43,950 nucleotides of DNA, taken from NCBI RefSeq assembly GCF_000429825.1, contig NZ_KE386966.1, positions 32,600 through 76,549 of the forward strand, given 5' to 3'. This DNA is from Cohnella thermotolerans DSM 17683 (GTDB lineage: Bacteria > Bacillota > Bacilli > Paenibacillales > Paenibacillaceae). The notes under the pieces are model-generated. The model did no database searches, was not told the DNA's origin, and was given only the letters and a program-made list of their open reading frames with translations. The translations under genes were made by a program, and so were the position numbers. Shown here one piece after another: positions 23,944-31,957 of the stretch; within the stretch, counting starts at the first letter, position 1; the number at the start of each line of letters is the position of its first letter.

Positions 23944-24867
23944 ATGATTCGAAAACCGCAGGGCAATCGCCGCAAGCCGGAGGACGCCAAGACGTTCGCC
24001 GTGCCGGAAGCCGCGGAGCTGTTGCCTTTTCTGCTCAGCCGTTTGTCCCACACCGGGCGCAATTCCGTCAAATCGATGCTGGCGAGAGGCCAGGTGTCAG
24101 TGAACGGACGCGCCGAGACGGCGTACAATTACCCGTTGAAAGCCGGAGATTCCGTCACGATAAGCAAGAAGCGAATCGAAGAAAAGCCGCGCCTGCTCGG
24201 CCTATCGATTCTTTACGAGGACGACGATCTGATCGTCGTTCACAAAGAGGCCGGCTTGCTCTCGATCGCTTCGCCCCATGATACGGAGGCCGTTACCGCT
24301 TACCGCCAGCTCATGGACCACGTTCGGCGGCAGCATCCGTCGAACCGCGTTTTTATCGTACATCGGCTCGACCGCGACACTTCGGGCGTCATGATGTACG
24401 CCAAGAGCGAGAAGATTCAGCAAGCGCTGCAGAACAACTGGCAGGAAGCGGTGCAGGAGAGGACTTATATCGCGCTCGTGGAGGGAAGGGTGCGGAAGGC
24501 GGAAGGGACGATATCCTCCTGGCTGAAGGAGAGCAAGACGCTGAAAATGTACTCCAGCCCCCACCCGGGCGACGGGCTGCATGCGGTTACGCATTACAAG
24601 ACGCTGCGAACGGGCGAAGGTTTTTCCTTGCTGGAGGTTCGTCTGGAGACGGGGCGCAAAAACCAGATTCGCGTCCATATGCAGGACATCGGTCATCCGA
24701 TCGTCGGCGACAAGAAGTACGGCTCCCGCTCGAAAGCCATCGGCCGCCTCGGACTGCATGCAAGCGTCCTCGCGTTCGTCCATCCGGCGACCGGCGAGCG
24801 ATTGCGCTTCGAGAGCCCGCTGCCCAAGGCTTTTCTGGCCCCGTTCCGCACCGCGGAAACCTCGTAA
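23944..24867 (+). CDS. RluA family pseudouridine synthase
   Basis: A 307-aa enzyme that isomerises uridine to pseudouridine in rRNA or tRNA. An N-terminal S4 RNA-binding domain (about 20-80, with LLSRLSHTGRNSVKSMLARGQVSVNGR) precedes the catalytic domain. The signature HRLDRDTSG (140-148) contains the catalytic aspartate D143, and RKNQIRVHM and IVGDKKYG are the later RluA motifs. AGGAGG lies 6 nt before the ATG at 23944; another ATG at 23941 is only 3 nt away, so the second is preferred. Transcribed divergently from the ABC export operon. The target position cannot be told from sequence. Confidence 0.92.
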   Translation: MIRKPQGNRRKPEDAKTFAVPEAAELLPFLLSRLSHTGRNSVKSMLARGQVSVNGRAETAYNYPLKAGDSVTISKKRIEEKPRLLGLSILYEDDDLIVVHKEAGLLSIASPHDTEAVTAYRQLMDHVRRQHPSNRVFIVHRLDRDTSGVMMYAKSEKIQQALQNNWQEAVQERTYIALVEGRVRKAEGTISSWLKESKTLKMYSSPHPGDGLHAVTHYKTLRTGEGFSLLEVRLETGRKNQIRVHMQDIGHPIVGDKKYGSRSKAIGRLGLHASVLAFVHPATGERLRFESPLPKAFLAPFRTAETS

Positions 24868-24868
24868 T

Positions 24869-24917
24869 AAAAAACGGTTGAGGCGAGGCGACTGCGCCTT
24901 GCCCAACCGTTTTTTTT
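24869..24917. terminator. Bidirectional terminator
   Basis: AAAAAACGGTTG and CAACCGTTTTTTT enclose an inner GGCGAGGCG/CGCCTTGCC stem, with A- and T-runs on both sides. It can serve both the pseudouridine synthase gene and the convergent DUF420 gene. Confidence 0.9.
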
Positions 24918-24923
24918 CATCGG

Positions 24924-25388
24924 TCAAATGCCGAAAATCGCGTTGATCACCGGTTTCGTATGCCCGCCCGGATACAACAAATACAACAGCACGTAAACCG
25001 TAATGCCGGTAATGGCGGTAATAAACCAGATGACGGCGGTCACCCGTCCCCATCTGCGGTGCTTCGCAAAGCTTTGCCGGAACGCCAGCGTCAGCGTCGT
25101 GATGCCGAACACGGCCGCAACCATGGCGAGCACGATGTGGAAAATCAGGAAGATCGTATACAGCGTCTTCAGATTGTCCGGCCCGCCCCATTCGGTGTTG
25201 CCCACGAAGACCGTTCGCGACACGTATATCAGGAAGAACAGCACGGCCGCGACCGCTCCGGCCAGCATCACCTTCTGATGGGCTTCCCGCTTGCCTAGGA
25301 GGATCAGCCGCCACCCGATCGCGACCAATATCGCGCTCAGAGCGATAAAGCTTGTACTGACGGTCGGGAAAATCTCATACCAGGACAT
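24924..25388 (-). CDS. DUF420 membrane protein (YozB/CtaM-like)
   Basis: A 154-aa protein with four predicted membrane helices. Conserved histidines in KREAHQKVM, FLIFHIVLAM and KHRRWGR fit the DUF420 family; the member CtaM of Staphylococcus is needed for active terminal oxidase. The gene follows ctaG on the same strand, the usual position in oxidase loci, which supports a role in heme-copper oxidase maturation. I start at the ATG at 25388 (MSWYEIFP), preceded by AGGTGA. It has its own promoter at 25482-25510. Confidence 0.85.
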   Translation of the reverse strand: MSWYEIFPTVSTSFIALSAILVAIGWRLILLGKREAHQKVMLAGAVAAVLFFLIYVSRTVFVGNTEWGGPDNLKTLYTIFLIFHIVLAMVAAVFGITTLTLAFRQSFAKHRRWGRVTAVIWFITAITGITVYVLLYLLYPGGHTKPVINAIFGI

Positions 25389-25481
25389 GAACAGTTCACC
25401 TGCTCCAATGGACGATTGATGGAAGCCTGTCCGCAAGCGCATGAGACGCCGTTGCCGGCGGGGAGGCTCCTAGCTGATAAC

Positions 25482-25510
25482 ATTGTACCTTGCGCCCGCA
25501 AGATGTTCAA
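25482..25510 (-). promoter_or_regulatory. SigmaA-type promoter for the DUF420 gene
   Basis: On the minus strand TTGAAC (25505-25510) and TACAAT (25482-25487) are 17 bp apart, in the 139-bp gap after ctaG. It would let the DUF420 gene be expressed apart from the oxidase operon. Confidence 0.6.
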
Positions 25511-25527
25511 ATGCAGACGACGCAACG

Positions 25528-26439
25528 TCACACATTGTTCAAACGTCCGGAGGACGCATGGTCGAACGCCGGATCGTCCTCTTGGGCCCGTTCCTTCCGG
25601 TACCATTGCATGAAGACCGTGAACAGCGCCCAGATGTTGATAAACTCCTGCAGCAGCTTCATGACGATCCCGCCGAGCTGCTGGTCTTCGCGCGGCCCCA
25701 TGACGCTGAAAAATCCCGGCCCCTTGAACTGCGCGAGCAGCTCGGCCGGATTGCCGGACACGCAATAGCGCATCGCTTGCGCCCATACCTGCGGATCGTT
25801 GTAAACCGAAAACAGCGGTTCGCTGGCGAAAATAATGAGGACGCACGCGGGCGTCAGCAGCAAGCCGTTAAGGAAAATGTAGCCGAGCCGGCGCAGCGAA
25901 GTCAGCTTCGCCCATTCCGGGACGGGGCACAGAATGTGCCACCAGTTCAGCAGAGCGGCAAGGAGCAGCCCGACGTAGTAAACGCCGTGTACGAAGTAGT
26001 GCACCATGATCCAATCGTGAATGTCCGGGATGTGATACACCGAGAACATCAAATTGAACAGAAAAAGTCCGAACAGCGGCTGCGCGAGAAACTTCAGCGG
26101 TCTCCAGAAGCGCAGCCGGAATAGCGACCGCCACAGCCATGCGGGAATCGCATAGAGCAGCATCGGCGGAACCATGACATAAGAGATCGCCATATCGGTC
26201 ATATGGAACGTAAACATCAGATGCCCGAGCAGGCTGAGCGGTCCTCCGTGGACGAAGTAGAGCAGCACTGCCGCCAGGTAGAACGTCAACTGCTTGCCGA
26301 TGGGGACCGGTTCCGAATCGGCGAACCGTTCGCGCCAAGGACCGACGATAAAGGCGTACAGCGTTGCAACGGCCAGCATGAAGACGAGAAAATACGGGCT
26401 CCACAAATCGCTGAACGAAAAATACTCCAAGCCCAACAC
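25528..26439 (-). CDS. ctaG: Cytochrome c oxidase assembly factor CtaG (caa3 type)
   Basis: A 303-aa membrane protein with about seven helices, of the CtaG_2 family of Gram-positive oxidase loci (unrelated to the soluble Cox11-type CtaG). Conserved histidines occur in FVHGGPLSLLGHLMFTFHMTDMAISY and SVYHIPDIHDWIMVHYFVHG, consistent with copper handling. It is required for formation of active caa3 oxidase in Bacillus. Translation begins at a GTG at 26439 behind GGGGGAGAG. It follows ctaF, but a strong terminator (26468-26498) lies between, so its level is probably set by readthrough. Confidence 0.9.
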   Translation of the reverse strand: MLGLEYFSFSDLWSPYFLVFMLAVATLYAFIVGPWRERFADSEPVPIGKQLTFYLAAVLLYFVHGGPLSLLGHLMFTFHMTDMAISYVMVPPMLLYAIPAWLWRSLFRLRFWRPLKFLAQPLFGLFLFNLMFSVYHIPDIHDWIMVHYFVHGVYYVGLLLAALLNWWHILCPVPEWAKLTSLRRLGYIFLNGLLLTPACVLIIFASEPLFSVYNDPQVWAQAMRYCVSGNPAELLAQFKGPGFFSVMGPREDQQLGGIVMKLLQEFINIWALFTVFMQWYRKERAQEDDPAFDHASSGRLNNV

Positions 26440-26467
26440 TTCGCTCTCCCCCTTTCGATAGAAAGTG

Positions 26468-26498
26468 AAAAAGAGGCGGGAACGCGGCCCGCCTCTTT
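26468..26498 (-). terminator. Terminator/attenuator between ctaF and ctaG
   Basis: On the minus strand AAGAGGCGGG pairs perfectly with CCCGCCTCTT across a 7-nt loop and is followed by TTTTTCACTTTC. It lies inside the oxidase gene cluster, 20 bp after the ctaF stop. Confidence 0.8.
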
Positions 26499-26517
26499 GC
26501 AGTTTAACCTGTAACGA

Positions 26518-26838
26518 TTACCACCATACCCAATAGCTGGCCATGATGACCATCGTAAACACGACGATCACGCCGAACGCGATGCCAATAATCGGGAACA
26601 TATGGCCGCGATCCTTCATGTGCATCCAGAACGCAAGCTGAACGAAAACTTGAATCATGGCCATACCTACAAGAATAATGTAGGTGAATTGGGTATTGAT
26701 CTCGCCCGCCGCCACTGCGGCGAAAGCGATCAGCGTCAGTGCGAGGGACAGCACGAAGGCAACGATATGCTTGCGCGGGCCTTCGACCTTATGGCGTCTA
26801 GCTTCTCCTTCGGATACCGAATGGTTGCCGCTCGACAT
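26518..26838 (-). CDS. ctaF: Cytochrome c oxidase subunit IV (CtaF)
   Basis: A 106-aa protein with three membrane helices (for example IVAFVLSLALTLIAFAAVAAG and TYIILVGMAMIQVFVQLAFWMHM), the size and layout of bacterial COX4 (caa3 subunit IV). The QLAFWMHMKDRGHMFPI segment is typical. It is a small accessory subunit that stabilises the oxidase. It lies 4 bp after ctaE, within the operon. Confidence 0.92.
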   Translation of the reverse strand: MSSGNHSVSEGEARRHKVEGPRKHIVAFVLSLALTLIAFAAVAAGEINTQFTYIILVGMAMIQVFVQLAFWMHMKDRGHMFPIIGIAFGVIVVFTMVIMASYWVWW

Positions 26839-26842
26839 CTGG

Positions 26843-27460
26843 TCAACCCACCTTTCCCATCAGGTAAACAACGGTGAAGATGAATACCCATACTACGTCG
26901 ATAAAGTGCCAGTAAATCGCCGACACATAAATTTTGGGGGCGGTGACGACGGTCAGGCCTTTCTTCAAAATTTGAAGAATGAGCAAGCCGATCCACAGAA
27001 CCCCGAAGGCGACGTGCGCGCCGTGGAAGCCGACCAGCGTATAGAACGAGGAACTGAACGCGCTCGTATTCATGCGATGGCCTTCTTTGACGTAATTCGT
27101 GAACTCGTAAATTTCCAGGCCGAGGAAGGCCAGGCCGAGCACGATCGTGATCAGAAGCCAGCCCAGCATCGGCTTCACTTGGTTGCGGTGCATCGCTTGA
27201 ACCGCGAATACGCTCATCAAGCTGGAGAACAGCAGGATCATCGTAGCCGCGAATACCATCGGCAGCTCGAACAGCTCGGAAGGCTTCGGGCCGTCGCCGA
27301 TGTTGTGACGAAGGGCCAGGAAGGCCGAGAACAGGGTGCCGAACAGCACGGTCTCTGCTCCAAGGAAGAGCCAGAAGCCCAGCACCTTGTTGCGCCCTTC
27401 CAGGGTCGCCTTCTCGGGCTCATGGGGCAACTGTCCGTTTGCGATCTCATGCGCGCTCAT
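26843..27460 (-). CDS. ctaE: Cytochrome c oxidase subunit III (CtaE)
   Basis: A 205-aa COX3 family protein with five predicted helices, the short Bacillus form. Signature segments are NKVLGFWLFLGAETVLFGTLFSAFLALR, SVFAVQAMHRNQVKPMLGW, FYTLVGFHGAHVAFGVLWIG and YWHFIDVVWVFIFTVVYL. It supports proton uptake and stability of subunit I. The ATG at 27460 overlaps the ctaD stop by 4 bp. Confidence 0.95.
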   Translation of the reverse strand: MSAHEIANGQLPHEPEKATLEGRNKVLGFWLFLGAETVLFGTLFSAFLALRHNIGDGPKPSELFELPMVFAATMILLFSSLMSVFAVQAMHRNQVKPMLGWLLITIVLGLAFLGLEIYEFTNYVKEGHRMNTSAFSSSFYTLVGFHGAHVAFGVLWIGLLILQILKKGLTVVTAPKIYVSAIYWHFIDVVWVFIFTVVYLMGKVG

Positions 27461-29304
27461 GCGTGCACCCCCTTCTCTTGTTCCTCTTCTTCGATATGGA
27501 AGCCGTGATCGTCGAACACCGAGCGGAGGAACATGCAGAACAGCGTAACGGCAATCCCGCCGATGGCGAGATACAGCTTATCGTACATGAATCCGAAGCC
27601 CGCGATAAACAATCCGATGCTCATGATGAGCGGAAGGAAGGACGGCGAAGGCATATGGATCGGGCCGGGCGGTTCCGCGGGCGTCATCTCGGTATGGCCT
27701 TCCATCTTCTCCTTCCACCATGCATCGAAGCCGCGAACGAGCGGCAGTTGCTTGAAGTTGTATTCCGGCGGCGGCGACGGGATCGACCATTCGAGCGAGC
27801 GTCCGTCTTCCCAGGCGTCGGCCTTGGCGTTGCGCGGTTTGGCCGACGTCACGACGACGTTCACAAGGAACGCGATCGTGGCTACGCCCATCAGGAAAGC
27901 ACCGATCGTGGAGATCAGGTTCATCGTGTCGAACCCTTGGTTCGGCAAGTACGTCCATACGCGGCGCGGCATCCCCAGCAAGCCGAGAAAGTGCTGCACG
28001 AAGAACGTCAAGTGGAAGCCGATGAAAAACGTCCAGAACGTCAGCTTGCCGATCCATTCGTTCAGCATGCGGCCGAACATCTTCGGCCACCAGTAGTGCA
28101 GCCCGGCGAAAATGCTGAACACCAAGCCGCCGACGATAACGTAATGGAAGTGACCGACGACGAAGTAGGTGTCGTGGTATTGGTAGTCGGCCGGCGCTAC
28201 GGCCAGCATGACGCCGGTTACGCCGCCCATGACGAACGTCGGAATGAATCCGATCGCGAACATGGAAGCGGCGGTGAACCGGATGGAACCGCCCCACAAC
28301 GTAAACAGCCAGTTGAATACCTTGACCCCCGTCGGCACCGCGATAAGCATCGTCGCGATGGAGAACAAAGCGTTGGCGACGGGGCCGAGACCGGTGGTGA
28401 ACATATGGTGCGCCCAGACCATGAAGCCCAGGAAGGCGATCAGGACGGTGGCGAACACCATGGAGCTGTAGCCGAACAGCCGCTTGCGGGCGAAGGTGCT
28501 GACGACTTCAGAGATCACTCCGAAAGCCGGCAGAATAAGAATGTAAACCTCAGGGTGACCGAACACCCAGAAGACGTGTTCCCACAATACCGCGCTGCCG
28601 CCGCTCGCCGTCTCGAAGAAGTTCGCCTGGAACAACCGGTCGAACATCAGAGCGACCAGGCCGACCGTAAGTACCGGGAAAGCGAAGACAATCAGCGCCG
28701 AAGTGATAAAGATCGTCCATGCAAACATCGGCATCCGCATGAAGGACATTCCCGGTGCCCTCATGTTGATGATCGTCGCCATAAAGTTGACGCCGCCGAG
28801 CAGCGTACCGATACCGGCGATCTGCAAGCCGAGCACGTAGTAGTCGACGCCGTGTCCGGAGTTGTAAGTAGGGCTGGCCAGCGGCACGTAAGACGTCCAG
28901 CCGGCGTCGGGCACATTGCCCGCAAACCAGCTGATGTTCAGCAGCAAGCCGCCGAAGAAGAAGGTCCAGAAGCCAAGCGCGTTAAGAAACGGAAACGCGA
29001 CGTCCCGCGCGCCGATCTGCAGCGGAATGACGGCGTTCATCAACGCGAACAGCAGCGGCATGGCGGCAAGGAAGATCATCGTCGTGCCGTGCATCGTAAT
29101 CAATTCGTTAAAGGTGTCGGCTCCGACGAAATTATTCATCGGCTTGATCAGCTGAATCCGGATCAAAATCGCTTCCAGACCGCCGACAAGGAAGAATAAT
29201 CCGCCCGCCAGAAGATACAATATCCCGATCTTTTTGTGGTCAACGGTTGTGAGCCAGTCTAACAATCCGTGATACCGCTTGACCTTGTGCGCGTGTGCAG
29301 CCAA
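27457..29304 (-). CDS. ctaD: Cytochrome c oxidase subunit I (CtaD)
   Basis: A 615-aa heme-copper oxidase catalytic subunit with the expected 12-14 helices. Ligands are visible: H72 and H387 for heme a, H250 (in HPEVY) with H299 and H300 for CuB, and H385 for heme a3. The HPEVYILILP motif with its cross-linkable tyrosine marks an A-type oxidase. It reduces oxygen to water and pumps protons in the cytoplasmic membrane. The reading frame starts at a TTG (29304) behind AAGGGGGT; no ATG or GTG fits better. It lies 30 bp after ctaC. Confidence 0.96.
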   Translation of the reverse strand: MAAHAHKVKRYHGLLDWLTTVDHKKIGILYLLAGGLFFLVGGLEAILIRIQLIKPMNNFVGADTFNELITMHGTTMIFLAAMPLLFALMNAVIPLQIGARDVAFPFLNALGFWTFFFGGLLLNISWFAGNVPDAGWTSYVPLASPTYNSGHGVDYYVLGLQIAGIGTLLGGVNFMATIINMRAPGMSFMRMPMFAWTIFITSALIVFAFPVLTVGLVALMFDRLFQANFFETASGGSAVLWEHVFWVFGHPEVYILILPAFGVISEVVSTFARKRLFGYSSMVFATVLIAFLGFMVWAHHMFTTGLGPVANALFSIATMLIAVPTGVKVFNWLFTLWGGSIRFTAASMFAIGFIPTFVMGGVTGVMLAVAPADYQYHDTYFVVGHFHYVIVGGLVFSIFAGLHYWWPKMFGRMLNEWIGKLTFWTFFIGFHLTFFVQHFLGLLGMPRRVWTYLPNQGFDTMNLISTIGAFLMGVATIAFLVNVVVTSAKPRNAKADAWEDGRSLEWSIPSPPPEYNFKQLPLVRGFDAWWKEKMEGHTEMTPAEPPGPIHMPSPSFLPLIMSIGLFIAGFGFMYDKLYLAIGGIAVTLFCMFLRSVFDDHGFHIEEEEQEKGVHA

Positions 29305-29334
29305 AGCCGCGTACCCCCTTCGCTCCTTGCCGAT

Positions 29335-30363
29335 TTAGTAGTCCAGTTTGTAGTTGGCCAAGTACTTGGCGATGCCGTCGAGTTCCTCGTCCGTGAGGCC
29401 GATGTCCTTCGCGGAAGGCATCGTCGCGCCGGGCTTGACGCTGTTCGGATCCGTGATCCACTCTTTGAGGTTATCTTCGATCGGCGTCTCGTCGTTGTAC
29501 AGGATGCCGCCGATCGTCTCGCGGCTGCCGATGCCCGTCAGGTTCGGCGCGCTCGCACCGCTGTTCGTCTCACCGATGGCATGGCAGGACAAGCACTTGC
29601 TCTGGAACGCTTCCTTAATCTTGCTGTCCTCCGCGTATTGAGCCGGTGCCTTCATTGCGGATACCCAGCGGTCGAACGAAGCCTGGTCGACAGCTTTCGC
29701 CTTGAAATCCATCAAGCTGTGGGAAGGGCCGCATAGCTCGGCGCACTTGCCGCGGAAGATGCCTTCCTTCGAAAATTCAAGATACATCTTGTTCGTAACG
29801 CCTGTATTCGTGTCCATCTTGCCGCCAATGGACGGAATCCAGAAGGAGTGCTTCACGTCGGCGGACGCCAGTTCGAACTCGACCTTCTTGCCCGTCGGAA
29901 CGACCAGTTCCTGGGCCGTCGTGATGCCGTAGTCCGGATACTCGAATTCCCACCAGTATTGGTGAGAAGTCACCTTGACCTTCAAGGCGTCCTTGTCGTT
30001 GGAGTAGTCCTTGGACAATCCGAATACCGTATTGATCGTCGGAACGCCGAGAATCAACAGCAGAATAAGCGGGATGACCGTCCAGATGATCTCCAGCTTG
30101 TGGTTGCCCTCGACCTGCTTCGGAATCGAATTGTCGCCTTTGCGCCGGCGGAACCGGAGCAGGACATAAATACAAATGGCGAATACAACCACGACTACGA
30201 GCGCCATGATGCTGATCGACAGCTTCATCAGGTTGAATTGCTCCTGGGCAACAGGGCCTTGCGGTTTGAGCGTGGACAGATCGTCCCTCCCGCACGCCGA
30301 CAAGAGCAGTACCATCCCCGCCAAGAGCGGGACAAGCCGCTTCATTACACGCCACCGATTCAT
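29335..30363 (-). CDS. ctaC: Cytochrome c oxidase subunit II with fused cytochrome c domain (CtaC)
   Basis: A 342-aa lipoprotein subunit of a caa3 oxidase. The signal ends in the lipobox LLSAC (C24), two helices follow (about 43-69 and 90-110), then the CuA cupredoxin domain with H172, C207, E209, C211, H215 and M218. A C-terminal cytochrome c domain carries CLSCH (257-261) and the likely axial M315 in GATMPSAKDIG. It takes electrons from cytochrome c and passes them to subunit I. Starts are possible at 30363 or 30345. First gene of ctaCDEFG, behind a strong promoter and ResD-like boxes. Confidence 0.96.
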   Translation of the reverse strand: MNRWRVMKRLVPLLAGMVLLLSACGRDDLSTLKPQGPVAQEQFNLMKLSISIMALVVVVVFAICIYVLLRFRRRKGDNSIPKQVEGNHKLEIIWTVIPLILLLILGVPTINTVFGLSKDYSNDKDALKVKVTSHQYWWEFEYPDYGITTAQELVVPTGKKVEFELASADVKHSFWIPSIGGKMDTNTGVTNKMYLEFSKEGIFRGKCAELCGPSHSLMDFKAKAVDQASFDRWVSAMKAPAQYAEDSKIKEAFQSKCLSCHAIGETNSGASAPNLTGIGSRETIGGILYNDETPIEDNLKEWITDPNSVKPGATMPSAKDIGLTDEELDGIAKYLANYKLDY

Positions 30364-30386
30364 CTTTTCAACCCCATCTCGACGTT

Positions 30387-30450
30387 TTCATAGACTGCCT
30401 GGAAACTTGTGGCGACACAGTCTACGTGTGTTTCATGGATGTCTGGAAAC
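30387..30450. repeat. Imperfect direct repeat in the ctaC leader
   Basis: TTCATAGACTGCCTGGAAAC (30387-30406) recurs as TTCATGGATGTCTGGAAAC (30432-30450), about 16 matches with one gap. Both lie between the ctaC promoter and its start. Role unknown. Confidence 0.45.
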
Positions 30451-30475
30451 AAAAACCTTCCTAATCACTCTAATA

Positions 30476-30505
30476 ACTATAAAGATTGGCACGTCATTTT
30501 GTCAA
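30476..30505 (-). promoter_or_regulatory. SigmaA-type promoter of ctaCDEFG
   Basis: On the minus strand TTGACA (30500-30505) and TATAGT (30476-30481) are 18 bp apart, giving a leader of about 105 nt before ctaC. Confidence 0.75.
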
Positions 30506-30506
30506 T

Positions 30507-30538
30507 GTTCACAGACCAGTTCACAAATTGTTCTCAAA
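30507..30538 (-). promoter_or_regulatory. Three tandem ResD-like boxes upstream of ctaC
   Basis: On the minus strand TTTGAGAAC (30530-30538), TTTGTGAAC (30519-30527) and TCTGTGAAC (30507-30515) repeat at 11- and 12-bp steps and end 1 bp before the -35 box. They match the ResD consensus TTTGTGAAT reported in Bacillus, where ResDE activates cta genes. Regulator identity is inferred; no resD gene is in the window. Confidence 0.6.
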
Positions 30539-30781
30539 ACTGTCAAAATCGTTGGTGCTACTGGGTTTGCGGCTCGTTAAGCGAACCTTGGCGGAGGCCT
30601 GAAAGGGTTTCCGAGCGCCCCGTGCAAACGTTATCTTGGCTGGGGCCGAACCGGATCGCGGCGACCTTTTCTCTCCATCATCTTTTACCAAAGACACCTG
30701 GTTTTATGTATGTTGACTCGGCATACTTTTCGTCCGTTGCGCAAACCCTAGGGCAAGAAGCTTCCCAAGGAGGATGGAACC

Positions 30782-31513
30782 ATGGCTGCCCGACACTCGC
30801 TTGCGCGGCGCCGGATATTGGCGACCGTTTGCGGTTTGGCTCTCGTCTGCGGATTGACCGCGTGCAATTACACCTCCTATTATCAGAAGAGTTCGAACGA
30901 TTACGCCAGCCGCGCGAAGAACGATCCGAAGATGACCCGAGTCCGTTCTTACGGCTCGTTAACGCACAATCCGAAGCAGCATGACAACCGGTATTTCGAA
31001 TACAGCTCCAAAGCGTCCTACGATGTGAAAAGCTTGCCCGGCGTCAACGCCGCCATCGTCATGTTGACCGACAAGAACGCTTACGTCGCCATTTTGACGG
31101 ACTGGACGGCAACAGGGACCAAATCGCACGGAGGCGCGTCCACACGGGAACAGGACAACACCGGGACGACCGAAGGCGTGTACAACGTCGACACGGGCGG
31201 CCGCACGGATGTCGGCCCCCGGGTCGCCACTCCTTACAATTCCTACTTTACCCACAAAGACGTCTCGGACCTCTCCTCCGAACTGAAGCAAGTGATCGGA
31301 GACACCGTTCGCCGAAGCAACCCCCGCGTCCAGGAAGTTCATATTTCGGCGAACAAGGAATTCGTCAATCAGATGCTCGAGTTCGCCAAGCAATCCTGGG
31401 GCGGGAAGCCGCTTGCTCCTCTGACGCCCCGGTTCAACCGTTTGATGAAGTACACGTTCGCTTCAAGCGACGAAATTCCGCTTCCTTTATACGAGAGCGG
31501 AACGCCCCGCTAA
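30782..31513 (+). CDS. YhcN/YlaJ family sporulation lipoprotein
   Basis: A 243-aa lipoprotein. The signal peptide (1-28) ends in LTAC with a twin-arginine-like RRR start that is probably just basic charge. The body holds the YhcN/YlaJ domain, with SLPGVNAAIVMLTDKNAYVAILTD and a later LKQVIGDTVRRSNPRVQEVHISANKEFV, which resembles the conserved half of these spore-associated proteins. They localise to the forespore inner membrane or cortex region; biochemical role unknown. AGGAGG lies upstream of the ATG at 30782. Monocistronic, with a strong terminator. Confidence 0.85.
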   Translation: MAARHSLARRRILATVCGLALVCGLTACNYTSYYQKSSNDYASRAKNDPKMTRVRSYGSLTHNPKQHDNRYFEYSSKASYDVKSLPGVNAAIVMLTDKNAYVAILTDWTATGTKSHGGASTREQDNTGTTEGVYNVDTGGRTDVGPRVATPYNSYFTHKDVSDLSSELKQVIGDTVRRSNPRVQEVHISANKEFVNQMLEFAKQSWGGKPLAPLTPRFNRLMKYTFASSDEIPLPLYESGTPR

Positions 31514-31517
31514 GCGG

Positions 31518-31557
31518 AAGAGACCGCCCGGCAGCCAGAAGCCGGGCGGTCTCTTTT
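31518..31557 (+). terminator. Rho-independent terminator of the yhcN-like gene
   Basis: AAGAGACCGCCCGGC pairs perfectly with GCCGGGCGGTCTCTT across an 8-nt loop and is followed by a short T-run. Confidence 0.85.
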
Positions 31558-31590
31558 GTCGGCGATGCGTTACACAGTTCTCCGAATCAT

Positions 31591-31635
31591 AAAAAAAAGA
31601 CCGGCCGCAGACCCGAGAGCCGCAAGCCGATCTTC
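31591..31635 (-). terminator. Terminator of the 62-aa protein gene
   Basis: On the minus strand AAGATCGGC pairs with GCCGGTCTT (one mismatch) around a GC-rich inner hairpin and runs into TTTTTTTT. Confidence 0.7.
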
Positions 31636-31641
31636 ACCCGC

Positions 31642-31830
31642 CTAAGAAGCCGGTGAATTTAATTTAACCAACTCTCGCTCCACGAGCAGAGTCAACTCGT
31701 CTTCGTAACCGCCTGTAATCCGATATTTGCGGATGTAATCTTTAACGAACTTGCGCGGGTCCTTGGGTTGGAAAATTCTAGTCAATTCTCTGAGACTTTC
31801 CTGAACTTCGTTGTGGCTTCGTTTTGCCAT
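31642..31830 (-). CDS. Small conserved-looking protein of unknown function (62 aa)
   Basis: A 62-aa, charged, helical-looking cytoplasmic protein (MAKRSHNEVQESLRELTRIF then KDPRKFVKDYIRKYRITGGYEDELTLLVERELVKL). No membrane segment, signal or cysteine is present, and I do not recognise a family. GGGAGGGACT lies about 8 nt before the ATG at 31830, and a clean terminator follows, so it is probably a real single gene. The start is set by the ribosome site; the open frame continues 11 codons further upstream without one. Confidence 0.7.
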   Translation of the reverse strand: MAKRSHNEVQESLRELTRIFQPKDPRKFVKDYIRKYRITGGYEDELTLLVERELVKLNSPAS

Positions 31831-31957
31831 TGTAAGTCCCTCCCGGCGGAACGAATCCCGCAAGTTATGGCTGTTGCTGTCACACCCCGGTTGTCAGACA
31901 ATTCAAACTTCACTTTCCCATTATACCAGTAAACGGGCGGGGTTAAAAGCAAAACCG

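Noticed and set aside
30690..30730. A CATACTT element upstream of the yhcN-like gene as a sigmaG/sigmaF promoter
   Set aside because: No convincing -35 at the right distance; the TTGACT nearby also lacks a matching -10.
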